Shown here: in pieces, positions 34,801 through 46,800 of the stretch
Position numbering within the stretch: the first letter of the stretch is position 1
Layout: each line of letters starts with the position of its first letter
DNA from: Varroa destructor
Taxonomy: Eukaryota > Arthropoda > Arachnida > Mesostigmata > Varroidae
Direction: 5' to 3'
Assembly: GCF_002443255.2 (NCBI RefSeq)
Contig: NW_019211455.1
Span: 59,706,764 to 59,770,763, forward strand
DNA: 64,000 bases
Notes under the pieces: model-generated
Databases searched by the model: none
The model's input: the letters and a program-made list of their open reading frames with translations, nothing else
Told to the model about the DNA's origin: nothing
Made by a program: the position numbers and the translations under genes

Positions 34801-36400
34801 CTTAATTGTCATACGGCCTTAGGCTGGACTAAGCCGGTTACATCGCTCTGGTTTTCAGCATAGTGAATCCTTTCGGTGTCCCTCTCAGCTACATCTGCCC
34901 CAATATTCAGCTTGTGCAGCATTTTACTTTACTCAGTTTATTAAATTTCCGTCTTGTGCGTTGATTTACAGATTTATCCATGGGTTCTGCCCAAAGCTAT
35001 ATAGTTCAAATGAGTCTACAAAAAATGCAATTTCGGTTTCTTTTATTGATTCCGAGTAGTAAACATGCTGAAATGTCTTACGCAGTTATCCGCTTATTGT
35101 AACCTGTATTTTTGATTCGTTTAATGGATTCTATATACTTATTCTGATACAGAAATCTTGTGCTGCTAACCTGTAAAAATGAACTATTTGGCTACTAGTA
35201 CCAAAGGTGAATAAATTAAATAAATAATATTGAAGACTCGTGTAGTTTCCTCGTCTAGGTAAGGAGATGCATACTTTTAACAGTATCTGAAAAAAATTTG
35301 TAAGGCATGTTTCGAAACAATGCCGTGCCCCCCCCCCCCCCCCGCAATATTGTGAATATAACAAATCCTTATAATTTTCTTTTTACTGGTGACATCTTGC
35401 CTATAAGAGATATTGTGGTCTGGAATTAGCGCGCAATATGAAAATAACAGAATTAATATGATGGTGTGTGTTTGAACACTTAACTTAGTACGTGCGGGGT
35501 GTATAAATAATTTATTTTCTTGGCGTTTTTTCGGCACTTACGGTTATAGAAAATAAACCTTTGAATAAATGGGCAGTTTACTTTGTATTATGTTAGAGTT
35601 TCCGAAGCTATGTAGCATTCCAAAAAACTTGAATAATTTTCAAACTATATAAGTAGAACAACTATGTTTCAATATACCGCATTGTCCATGATAACGGGGT
35701 CTTAATTTTTTGTTTTTTTTTGTTCGTACTTAGTATTTTCATTACAATTTAACAACATGTGCTTTGAAGAATTTTATATTAAGCCAACAGGAAACGCAAA
35801 CGTTTGGAAAACTTTTGTGATCACAGCAGCTTATTATTTCATTTAAGTTCCTGTAATCGGCCTTCTTCCGATTTTTTTTTCTCTAAAATAACCACTGCAC
35901 CATTATTATAACAATTACTTTGCTGAGGGACTCCTTACTTATTGTTTATATCAGTCGTCGATAGATTTAAAAAATATATTCACTTTTAAGAAATAGAGAT
36001 TACTCGTTGGGCGTTTATTTCCAGCACTGAACAATACCATTGCTTTTAAACTCGCTATTTTTTGATGTCACCCAATCAAATTGTAGTCATATATAGGACA
36101 AGAATGTAAATGTATACTAGATCCCATTTGCGTACGCAACTTTAAAAATTGTTCAAATTTTGACGCGCTAAACCTCCGAATAACCTCATTTATTTTGAAA
36201 GGGAAATTTTATAATGACCATGCTATCAGACAGCGGAGCAAATATCTATAAAAGTATAGTTTTAATTATTGATATTCTCTTCAGCGTTCATGTAGAATTG
36301 TTTCTGGACAATATGGGTAACGGGTGATATCGATTAAGGGTATACTTGTTTACCATGAATCCCAATTACGGTCGTTGTCAATTACTTTTACTGTTGGCGT
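31875..36400. other. No gene identified; poly-C and poly-A runs
   Basis: Includes the longest ATG frame of the window (144 codons, minus, 32432-32866), judged likely chance. A 16-base C run lies at 35328-35343 and a 13-base A run at 34548-34560. The rest is AT-rich with frames that match nothing. Confidence 0.3.
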
Positions 36401-36404
36401 TTTT

Positions 36405-36660
36405 TTAATATGACTTTCTTCTAACTTTTCTCCTGCTGTTGCTGCTACCATCGATGCTGCTGCTGCTGATGTGCTTAATGGACCAGTGGCTATTTAGTAA
36501 CTCGATACGATCGTATCTGGTGTTGTTCATACCTTTTTCCCGACGTTTCTGTGTGGGCTCTTCAGATTGGTGGCCGTAATATTGCCTGTTGTTCCCACGC
36601 GAGGCCAATGTTTCCTCTCAGCCATCTACTTTGCCATGTTTGACATCTTTTCGTCCACAT
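36405..36660 (-). other. Coding-like minus stretch with imperfect CTG repeat
   Basis: An imperfect CTG/GCT tract at about 36432-36469 gives Ser or Ala runs on the minus strand. Two minus frames look protein-like: ASRGNNRQYYGHQSEEPTQK (36608 downwards) and an overlapping frame with TNLKSPHRNVGKKV. No domain is recognised. Low-complexity coding sequence or a trinucleotide repeat are both possible. Confidence 0.2.
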
Positions 36661-37565
36661 CCAGACTTTTTTTCTTGTTTTTGCTTCGCAACATGTAGCA
36701 AACCCCTTTTGTCTAATGCTCTAGCCACCTACAGCAGAATGTGAGTCGTGTTCAACATAATCTTGTAGATAGAAACGTTGACTCTGGGTGTCCACTACTA
36801 ACTGCACGACTGTTGCCCATCCTATGTTGTAGCAACCCCGCAAAGCCTTTCTAGCGTTACGATACATAGTTGCCAGCGATCCCCACGAGACAAACCTCAA
36901 TACCTAATTACTCTTTGCAAAAATAATGGTATAACTTTTCCCACCATACAGGCATCTTAATCTGACTAGAACACTCTAAATTACACAACAACGCGAACGT
37001 AAATAGAATCGCTTATTGGCAAAGCATTCATTCAGCGATTTGAGCTGACATAAGTGATTACGCAGTTACGTAGATTCAATGTGGGTTGCGCATAGGGCGC
37101 GTATTTACAGTACCAGCTAAAACATGAACTGTGAAGCACATGTGCCTATATTTAATTCACCTGCTCATTTCATGTAATCTTACTTACCAGGCTTCCATCT
37201 TCATAAGCCTTTGTTTACCTTTGAAAAGCTAAATCGAGCTTAAGCAATTAAGTAAACAATTCGGAAAGCTACTGGGCCAACGTACTATGGTCTGAGCGAG
37301 GCTATTCAATAAATCGGAAAATTTTATTAAAAAAGAAGACGAAATTTAGTAATTAGTGTAACAAGTTTTCAGTGAACCTACGATTATAAGGTGGTTGAGT
37401 GTCACACAGCAACAATGAATTTAGTAGTAAATATATCGTAAATAAATAGTTCGAAATTCAACGCTTAGCGATTAAGTTCCTATTTTTTCACGGCGAGAAC
37501 AATTATGAAATCAATTAAAAAACTGTAAAACGCTACTTCAGAAAGCCCCTACATTTCAAACTTTA
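36661..37565. other. No gene recognised
   Basis: Mixed composition without motif on either strand. Confidence 0.35.
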
Positions 37566-37570
37566 CATAA

Positions 37571-37692
37571 ACTGGCCCCCAGCACGAACGTAAGTGTGTG
37601 CTCAAAACGTTTATGTAAAAAAGGTTCCCGCTTGAACCTGGATCACAACCTAATATTAGCAAGCAAATACGTAACTTATTAAGCTATCACAA
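37571..37692 (-). mobile_element. SINE copy 4
   Basis: Minus strand. A box region (gatagcttaataagttacg) near 37672-37690, tatttgcttgctaata, then a B-box-like ccaggttcaagcggg (37626-37641), and the junction acgttcgtgctgggggccag at the lower end. The body downstream of GGGGGCCAG is missing. Same family as copies 1 to 3. Confidence 0.7.
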
Positions 37693-37699
37693 GTATTGA

Positions 37700-38480
37700 T
37701 TAAGAAAGCATAGAGCGAAATGACGGTTCGTTATTGGTACCACAGTTTTAAGTAAATCCGACAGTTGAGGACGATAAAAAAGGTGACTTTGCTTTAGAAT
37801 TTCAAAAGGAAAAACGAATTGTTGTGATAAACATATTAAAACATAGCACAGGCCGTTTACATAGCGTTGGCCTGCAAAAAACCTGGCTTGGCTACATCAT
37901 CGCCTTAGAGACACCGATCAGTATGTCTTTATAAAGGCTAGAACAGGAGAGAGAGCACATTCACACAGTAACAGTGCCGGTCTAAGTTGGGTGTAAGATG
38001 ATGCTTATTCCCGCAATGCATATAACGGGCATTTGGTATAAGGAAATATTACCTGGAATCTACATCTAATATGGACGGTCAATAACAGACAACGTTCATG
38101 TCTGAAGAGCTGCGTGAACGTGTGACGCGGCAACCGACGGCAGACAGCGTACTCACTCGAGGAAAGAGCATGATTTCATCGCTTCGGTTCAAGCACAACC
38201 TGTGTCGACAAAAACGAAATCGAGCACTGGCTCTGGTTTCCAAATTCTTTATATTTAGACTGTCATCGATTATCTTAATGCGTAAACGTGAAGCACCGGC
38301 CGTGCAGCATATCTTATCGTCGATTTTTTTGAAGAATAAGTTAATAACGAGGTTAGGTATAGCATTGTATATTGCAATTACATAGCTGTCGAGAAGTTTC
38401 CAGAAAGCTAGTTTCATGTTTTAAAGGTAAAGAGGAATACATCTAATATATGCCAGAACATATCTAATCTACTTTACACA
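37700..38480. other. Coding-like plus frame, unidentified
   Basis: A 95-codon plus frame at 38098-38385 begins MSEELRERVTRQPTADSVLT and overlaps a 112-codon minus frame on the opposite strand. The plus frame has a protein-like first half rich in Arg/Glu/Ser. No known domain, no donor site in a sensible place. It lies just beyond the 3' end of the minus-strand mariner. Confidence 0.2.
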
Positions 38481-39190
38481 CAAGGTACGGTATCTAAACT
38501 GCCCATTTTTTCTGAGCTGTTTTCAACAAAAGCAGTTAAATTCAGTGAAGTCTAAAATATGCAGGAAGCGTCATTCATTTTTAAGCCAAAAATCGAAGCA
38601 AATATCTTATTTATATTAAAATAATCCCAGTAAACTAAACGACGCCTTTTCTGTTCACTAGTTCCAGTTGATTTTTAATGTATTGTTGTAATCTTGACAT
38701 TATATATCCAAATCAATCGTTTTCCCAGGCCGCAGCAACCCATAATTCAGGATTCCTATTCAATTACGCCGAATGCGTAGCTCCATCCTTTTTAGTGCCA
38801 GTCTAGGTTCTGTCACAGCATGTGAAGCACCTTCTCACATTTATTTAATTTGCACATTATTATCGTATACAATCCACCTTTCATCATCCGCGAAGAACCG
38901 ATTTAGAAATGGGTCGATTTCGTTATGCTCCTGTGGGGTCTCGCAGAAGACAATACGATGCAGTATATTCTTTTGCGTCAATACCTATGGTACTGAAACA
39001 TTAAACCTTTCGTTGTAGTCAGCTTTTTCTCAAATAGTTTAAAATTGATAGTGAATATTGAGTCCATTAACAATATCATGGCTCACACATGCACCCACAT
39101 ATCTATATTAGTTAACTTACGCAATCATTTTGTCGCTTTTTTTCATAATCGGTAGTTCCTTTCCTGCTGCGGTAAACCGATAGCCAAAGT
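38480..39190 (-). mobile_element. Mariner transposase fossil, minus strand
   Basis: Same broad type as the 6.8-kb copy, read downwards from 39190. GLNIHYQF (about 39045) fits the ELNI...TVL.HL segment. Then FCETPQEHNEIDPFLNRFF and DDERWIVYDNN (about 38890-38860) fit the catalytic GDEKW.YNN block: the first Asp is kept at 38883-38885, while the Gly before it became Asp. GLLRPGKTIDLDI (about 38730) and LELVNRKGVV (about 38660) continue the order. After that the second catalytic region reads FTGIILI instead of HHDNARPH, so it is lost. A possible C-terminal RKNGQF lies near 38500. Multiple frames and stops show a dead copy. Confidence 0.8.
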
Positions 39191-39715
39191 TTGAAGTTTC
39201 CAGAATAACATCTACAGATGATAAGGCATTTTGACCATAAACAGCACAAATTTCTTATGGGCTTGGACAGCACTTGTGCCTTCATTGTAATAAAATCATT
39301 GCATGTAACAAATTTCTACAGAAATATCACTCATTTTCAAGAAGCATTATTTATAAACAAAGGTATTCCAACGATTTCAACATGTGTCATTCTGTCAATT
39401 ACACCAAAGCTTACTGATACGATGCATATTACATGATACGTGAGATTTTAAAGCCATGTAACCAGAAAAATGCCCATTACTTTTTCGACTGCCGACCCAA
39501 GCTGTTTACTATTCATTTTCAAAGTATCCATCTTTAATCTGCAAATCAGGGCTTAACAATAAGAGTGCGTCGAGCTATATTAGTAGGTTTAAACGTGTTG
39601 AAGGGCCGCCTAAGTACACTACATACAAAAAATAATAGTCGAATTCATTTTTAGGCCAATAGCAGGCCAAAAATCCCACAAATGCGAAGTTTCAAAACGA
39701 CTACAAATTGTAAAA
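39190..39715. other. No gene recognised
   Basis: A 72-codon plus frame at 39218-39436 without motif, in AT-rich sequence. It may contain the lost N-terminal end of the neighbouring mariner. Confidence 0.3.
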
Positions 39716-39719
39716 ATTT

Positions 39720-40200
39720 GCGAAACGCCTTACAAAGGTTAAGCGAAGAAGACTAAGATACGAGTTTATCTAGGCGCCCAACAGGCAATTGATCTTCACG
39801 CGTCCAAAATGACCGTTCATTTCTGTATCAAAAACGACTACTTAGGGCTACTTCGTGAATTTTCTAATTAATCTAAACTTTTTTTCCGAAAAGAGAACTT
39901 CCGATTTGTTTTATGAAAATTTTGCTTGAGTTTTTCAGATGCCACATAAAAAACTGGTAATAACGTAGACTGTCGATTTCATAAAGAGAAAGACGTTTTC
40001 AATCTTAGTGGGGCCTTTAGCGCATCCAGCGAAAATATATTAGATAATATCTGATCCTTGCCCAAATTTTGAAAACGAGGCGATGCTTTCCGCCACGATG
40101 AGTTCGGTGTTTTGTTCTAGCATCAACTGGCTTTTTTCTTGCCGTCAAGAATAGCGGATGCATGCACATCTGCTACCACAAACGGCCTGCCAAAATTTGA
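39720..40200 (-). mobile_element. Tc1-like transposase remnant
   Basis: Minus strand. One frame reads NTELIVAESIASFSKFGQGS (about 40100) then AGCAKGPTKIENVFLF. This fits the ..T..KFGGGSVMVWGC.S..G.G.I..I+G block found between the first two acidic residues of Tc1/pogo-type transposases. Lower down, VKINCLLGA then INSYLSLLRL (about 39790) sits where the family has K+I.VLEWP..SPDLNPIENLW, strongly eroded. No Asp box could be placed. Confidence is moderate because only two blocks align. Confidence 0.45.
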
Positions 40201-40597
40201 CTTAATTTGGGTACCCCGCTCTGTATATATTTGAAAGTTATTCAAGTTTTCCGATTCGTTAAATAGCTCCAGGCAATTTAATAATTATATTTAATAAGGA
40301 TTTACAAATGCTTTAAAAAGTCAGATGCTTCTGCTTCAAATCGCACCAGTTATAAGGAACGACATTTGTGTGAATAGGTAACATTCTATCGGCGGCTCCA
40401 AGTAATTATTACAAATGACTACCACTTTTTGTGGAAGGTTGAGCCTGTGAACATGGATTTTAAGGTGCACCCGTATAATATAAATTGAGGAATTGAGACC
40501 TAATAAGAAACGAAGCAAGATTAGAGTAGAAGCCATGTTCTTGCAAGTATCGCTCTAAATGCTGGATAGCTTTTAAGAGCAGTGCTTATGATCTGCA

Positions 40598-40885
40598 TTG
40601 CAAAATTTAGGGGGTAGAATCACGGGAATATCACAATATGACAAAGCTATAACGAAGTTACTGGATAGTAAAGGTGTGGTAAGTGTTGACGCTGGTATGA
40701 TGTCGACTGGTCCATATCTTTATTTAGTCAGGGACAACATGAAGAAGTCTCATGACGTTAACTCATTTCGTGTAGTTCCTGAAGGCAATGATTATAGAAT
40801 AGCGAGGAATACAAAAAAGCGACCTCTGCTAGATATTCACATTTACGCTTTTATTCACGCTTTAGGCTTCTTTTTTCAACAGTGA
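40598..40885 (+). CDS. Open frame of about 95 codons, unknown
   Basis: Opens with TTG rather than ATG (first internal ATG follows SVDAG). The translation looks protein-like in the middle (KAITKLLDSKGVVSVDAGM, later SFRVVPEGNDYRIARNTKKR) and less so at the end. Frames of this length are expected by chance here, and no family is recognised, so it may be a dead fragment or nothing. Confidence 0.2.
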   Translation: MQNLGGRITGISQYDKAITKLLDSKGVVSVDAGMMSTGPYLYLVRDNMKKSHDVNSFRVVPEGNDYRIARNTKKRPLLDIHIYAFIHALGFFFQQ

Positions 40886-40889
40886 TGGT

Positions 40890-43800
40890 TTCGAGTTGGT
40901 TCTTTGTGTGGTTAATGCTCTGTGGAGATAGTTACTGATTGTGTTTCGTCAGCTTGTCGTTTTGCTGTCAATAAAAAAAAAGATCGTTTACATCATAATT
41001 AAGCATAATTATTAACTTTAACTCAAATTTTGTCCGCATCGTTATCAACAATCAAAATTATAAACTTCTGATAGTTGAGCTTTGTTGTACTAATGATTAT
41101 TTTTCTACCTGAATTTGAAATTCGAAGAATGAAAACAAAAAGAACTGAATATTTAGATCAATCCGTAACATTTGTGAAAAGCCGTTTCATAGCCTAGTCT
41201 AAATGCTGTGATTAAAGCTGTAGCTAAAGATCTATATACTTTTGCATATGTAGCGCCATCTAGCTTAACGGTATTTAATCTATATGGTTAGTGTTCTGCA
41301 AACATACACCATTAAGTATTTATGATCTTGAAAGCAAAACAATGTCAATTCTTTTATTCACTTTTTCATCGTTCACTACATTTGAAGTTGTTTCAAACTG
41401 GCCCGATATAATGATTACTAGATCTCTCAGATAATTTATAAAACTCTCACAAATAATTTACTGCAGCTAGAATTAACACCTCTAAATAAAACATAATGAC
41501 GCAATTTAGGCTAAAGTGCACTACATTATTAAATTATTTTCACTACGTTAAGAAAAGCTGTTTCTAGGAAAAAAATCGTTGTGCTGTATTCTATAGTTGA
41601 AAGGAGACGTATGACCCGTTGAAATTCGTTTCAGAAAATATTTAAATAAAACTAATAAATCAATAATATATTGATTTATTTAGCCCCATAATGTAATATC
41701 ATATGGGCAAGAAGCTAGGCTACATATATTCCGTGAGAAAAGGTTCATATTCCAAAGAAGCTAGCCAAACAATGCCTTCTAAGTAGAAGCTATAATTATA
41801 CACAGAGCTAATAATGTTTTACAAATATTTAATATTTTGTGACTGTTTTTCAACGAGGAAGAACTGTGACAATGCTTGTATTGTTTATCAGAATGAACTT
41901 GATCACGGTAAGCCTATGCGACTACAGTGGTTACATATTATTCTAGTATAACTACCTAAAATCAAAAAAGGCCCATCATAGCCATTGTCCCTAGAACTTT
42001 GCTAATTTCTTCAACCTCTTTGCCAACTTAATAACCAATAATGCCGTATTTCATATACAAATATTACCTCCATGGTAATCGTGTTATGATCCTTAACTCA
42101 ATTGGTTGATTTTGTCAAATGGCAATTTACTTTCTGGTACTTTTTGAGGCGAAAGATTTTGGCACCCATTATGCCCTACTAAATATCAACGGCAGCTCCT
42201 CAACATCGATAAGAATACCTTATTATTCATGCGATACAAATGTAGGATAGGGAATACACAACAATGACACACGTTTTGCAGAAAATTTTTGAAATATGGA
42301 GATCGTTTTAGAGAATTTCCTAAGACTAATATAACAGACTACAAAGACTAAGATAGTTACTGTAGATTGCTTGCAACTGTAATGTGTAATTTGGATAGTT
42401 TCTGGCTCCAGATCATTCTGTTTCAATGGCTATTTTACATAAATGTAATTTTAGTAACAAAAGTTACGATTTTTTCGGAAGTAAGATATCGCTGTTTCTC
42501 TTACTGTACCCTTAACTCTCGTGCCGTTAAAGTTGTTGTCGCATTTCGATATCAACGGATATCGATAACACCAATCGATAAAAACCGCATCCGAGGTTTC
42601 TTACAACGATATATTCTTTGTCATTGATCTTACATCAAGTAAGTCACCTACGCTAAGGTAAGACAATGATTACTCCAGCAGCATTTGGGAAACCTTAGAC
42701 GTATTCTTGGATACTTACTGTTGTTTACCATGGAATTTCTATCAGTCTCTTGAGACCAAACTATGGTCGTTGTACAAACTAGATTTAGTTAATGGACATG
42801 CTCCTGATCGCAATTCCCTTGAGTGTCAGAAACTCTTAACGAACTTGTTGCATTTACTCGGTATTATAACATGAAATCGTTGAAGACAAATCGCTTATAT
42901 GAAACGCAAGAGTCACCATAATAATATAAAGCACTTTTCTATGAGCCACAAGTGCCAAAAATAATGAGTCTCATAGCTTATTACTCTAATAAAATATGAT
43001 TTGTCTATTCTTTCTCTTTATTTTCAAATACAGCATGTTGGGAAAGACGAGCTTATTGAGAGATGAAGCGATGATACATAACATTACGTAGCAATCTAAT
43101 AGGTTAAGTGTATTACCACAAATTTTTAAAATTCACACCATCTCTTAAATATGGTTCGTCGTTTTTAGCGCGTGATTCAGGCGCCATATTTTCTGAGTAT
43201 AAACGGACATAAATACTGATTTTTAGTAGTACTTACTGCAAAAATTGTATAAATTGTAACATGATTATTAAAATGTTAGAAAAAAGGCTCGCAATAATAT
43301 GGAACAGTAAAATGCATGCTTAGTTTAGAAATATATGTTTAGTTAACATCTTTTTTGTATTTTGCGCCAAATTCCATACTTTTTGAAACTCATGCTGCAA
43401 TGTGAGATCACATTGGACAACACACATCTTTAGCCTCATGCGGATATCTATGTGGTTAAAGTACCCAATGTAGAAAGTGATACCAATCGGTATATTAGAG
43501 CTCCACGTCCATTATTTTGTGATAAATTAAAAAAATCTGCAAAACCTGTTGCCTCATATAATGGTAAGCTTCGTGTGTAGAAACAGTGAATCCTTTGATC
43601 TTACGTTTCATAAACGTCTATGTTAAATAGTATTATCCATTTATGAAGTGTTGTCCAACCGGAACGCTCCTTATAATGCATAATTACATGGCATCACTCA
43701 ACGAAACACCCTTTTTTCTATTTTAGAAACCGAAATCATAGATATTTTAAAGGTGTCATCAAACTCATCGATACATTGAGTAGTCTTTTCTATATTTTTT

Positions 43801-46800
43801 CCAATCTTCCCAATCTGATTCTGCGTCATCATGGCTGTGCTAATGCTTCTTTGCGAACGACAATTTTATTGTGTACTTAATGGCGTATATCTATAGCCAC
43901 ATGGGATGTTCCTAATAATGAATATAAAACGAATTATTTTAACATGCGTTGAAAGGTTAAAATTAGTTGATCAATTTCAATTGATTTCTTCCACCCTTCA
44001 TGAGAACATAACCGAGAGCCCTGAAGTCCGTATGAGAACCAAGCAAGCGGATCACCAAAGCAATCTAGTAAAAAAAAAAAAAAAAATAGTACTAACGATG
44101 AAGCTTCTAGCTTGAGAAGTAAGATTCCCTACAAATTTCTAAACGTAAGAAGAAAGAATAAAACATTACCTCAGTTCATATGAATACATGTATGGTAATT
44201 CACTTCAGAGTTGAGAAATGTATTGGACTGCTCAACATCTACCCTGTATACTGCAGAGCAATTTTAATGTTAAAAAAAGCGCTGTTACACTGTTGTGCCA
44301 ACATTTTGATGCCGCGTGATTGATAGTAGCACTAGTATTGACTATACGATCTAAGAGCTCATTTCAGTTGTTTCAAAAACACCTATCCCTTTAACGCTCT
44401 TATGCTTTCATATTTCAAATACACGCGCCATATTATTCCAGGCATGTTATTGGCTTTGACGGCTGAACGAGAAAACCAGATACATTGTCGAACGTAGAGG
44501 GACTAACAGATACGCGATACTCGATCTCTCATTACGTTAAACGTGACTAATTTGCTTTTCATATCGAGCTATGGTTTTTTTTTGGTTACATATTTTTCAT
44601 GAAACGGATGATTACATCTTCTTAATTCTTAGTTCGCATTAGAGGAAACGACTAACAATTATTATTGGTGATGGCAAAACGCTTATTAATTACAAGTCCA
44701 TTATTCCAGATGAAAACACAGAATCGTAAGAGTCGCGTAAAGTGTTATTGCAAATGGAAATTTATCTACGTGTGACCTGCTACTATGGACGGCATTCAAC
44801 GGAATGAAAACGACAACAATATTCTTTAGAATTAATTTTACTTTTCGTCGACATTGATCTCATATAGCCTAATGTTTTTTTGCAGTGAGAGATCAATGTA
44901 AAAATCTCTTTGCATCCTGTACAACGGCTACATTAAAGGTAATTTGTTAGTTACTCCCAAAACTTCTATATTGTAGATGATTTCACTGTCGCTGGCATCT
45001 TTTCTTTGAAATCATTTTCTCGACATCACGAAATATGTAATAGTCGCTGTAAGATAGACCTACTTCAGATAATAAGTACTCAAACAATTCAAGCTTAGTT
45101 TAGTTAGTTTCAGTTTTGCAAATATGTTGCTTATGACAATATAAACAATATTCTTGTCAAAATGCGATAGTTTTGTACTAGCTATAAAATTCTAGTGACT
45201 TAAAATAATTGCAACGTTAGTGTAGCCCCTATTTGAATTTCTAGCCGGTAAAATATTTACAAGCTGAGTTGCAACTTGTTCGCCTGCCTTGTGTACATAT
45301 ATATATACTAAGTCCTGTATAGATGCAATTCATTGTTTTAACGTTGCCTGTTCTCAAGACTACCAAAGCGGGTTTATATTTCATCTAAAGTATTTTGCAT
45401 TTGATGCTTTTCTAATTTTTCCGTGTATTCTACACAGTTGTTTGAAATGTCGTTTCGATGCTGGTCTGGATTCATTATGAGAAAACTACATTTTTTTCGA
45501 AGAACCCGTTCATCACCAAATACTTTTAAGATAATGCGGATAGGTTGCATTGAAATTCTATACATGTAATTCACTTTAAGTAAATTTGACGATATGTACA
45601 TAGATAACCAATAATAAACTACAGAAGTATCCAGAAAGGTGTCGTTTATGCTGAATAAGCTTCATTGGACTTATCGGCTTACCTATATTTGGCACGGCTG
45701 TCTTTGCTGGGCTAAAGAAAGATAACACAACAATCGTTTGAGCTGACATCTCTATGATCGCCGTTTCAATCAAATTAAATAAAATCTCACCAACATAATA
45801 AGGCAGACGACGCTTGATATTACTTACTATTTGTTTAATGTCCTAGCAAAATGTCAAGGTACTACGAAATAAACAAGCTTTATACATTTTAATTAAATGT
45901 AAATTAAGCTTCATACATTAGAAACAAGAAACAAGATAATTTTTCCACGCATAGTTTTTTTTATCTAAATTTGAGAACTACATTGACCCACTCGGTACAA
46001 TAATATGTTTCTTGTGGCAACATCCGGTTGGTTTTCATCAAAAGCCTTATTAATTTGTGGGTAAACCAAAGCTCTTAGCGGGCATATTTGAGTCGTGATG
46101 TGAAGTCTAATCTATAACTCTCAAGAAGATGCTAAGTGAGTGAAAAATTGAGTTGTTTAATTCTGGTCGCGGTGAAATAAGGCTATTAGTTAAAAATGTA
46201 GATTAACTCCAAGACTTCGACCGCAATGGTTAAATGATAAGCAGCCCAAACATGGGAGCGTTCGTCCACTAGAGCCATTGACCGTTAAACTCGCGGCCAT
46301 CGCAAAATGCCAAAACTAGCAGATCTTCATGATTAAATGCACAACCACAATCAAAGTAATTTGTGAATAAAAAATCTATACTAATGTGCATTGTAGACAT
46401 AATTCAGATTACTGCAGAGACATAATTTAGATCAAATGAACATGCTAATATAATATGCTAAAAATTTCATACCGATATGTCGCCTTTCGTGTCTTTCTTT
46501 CTACGTAATTTCCAAAGTTTGGTTGCCGTAAAAAACGTTACAGGATTTTAGAAAACACTGTTGAAACAGGTTTACTCAGGATGGATTTGCAAAGTCAATT
46601 TGGTTATATCAAGTAACGTTATTCTTCTAAGAGGTCTCTTATCTTCTTCACCAAGTTAAACATTTTGTTGGCAGAAATGGCTGTGAAAGCTAAAACTGGT
46701 TTTGCCAGGATTCCATTGATTTATGCTGTGCATCGTTCTGATATTGCATTTAAAAATTTAGAAATGCGTATGCCTTCTTTCGGCGGTACCTAATCACACT

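Noticed and set aside
38079..38417. 112-codon minus frame
   Set aside because: Lies opposite a more protein-like plus frame; no motif of its own.
46215..46290. tRNA-like run near aatggttaaatgataagcag
   Set aside because: No convincing B box (gcgttcgtcc) spacing and no cloverleaf could be drawn.
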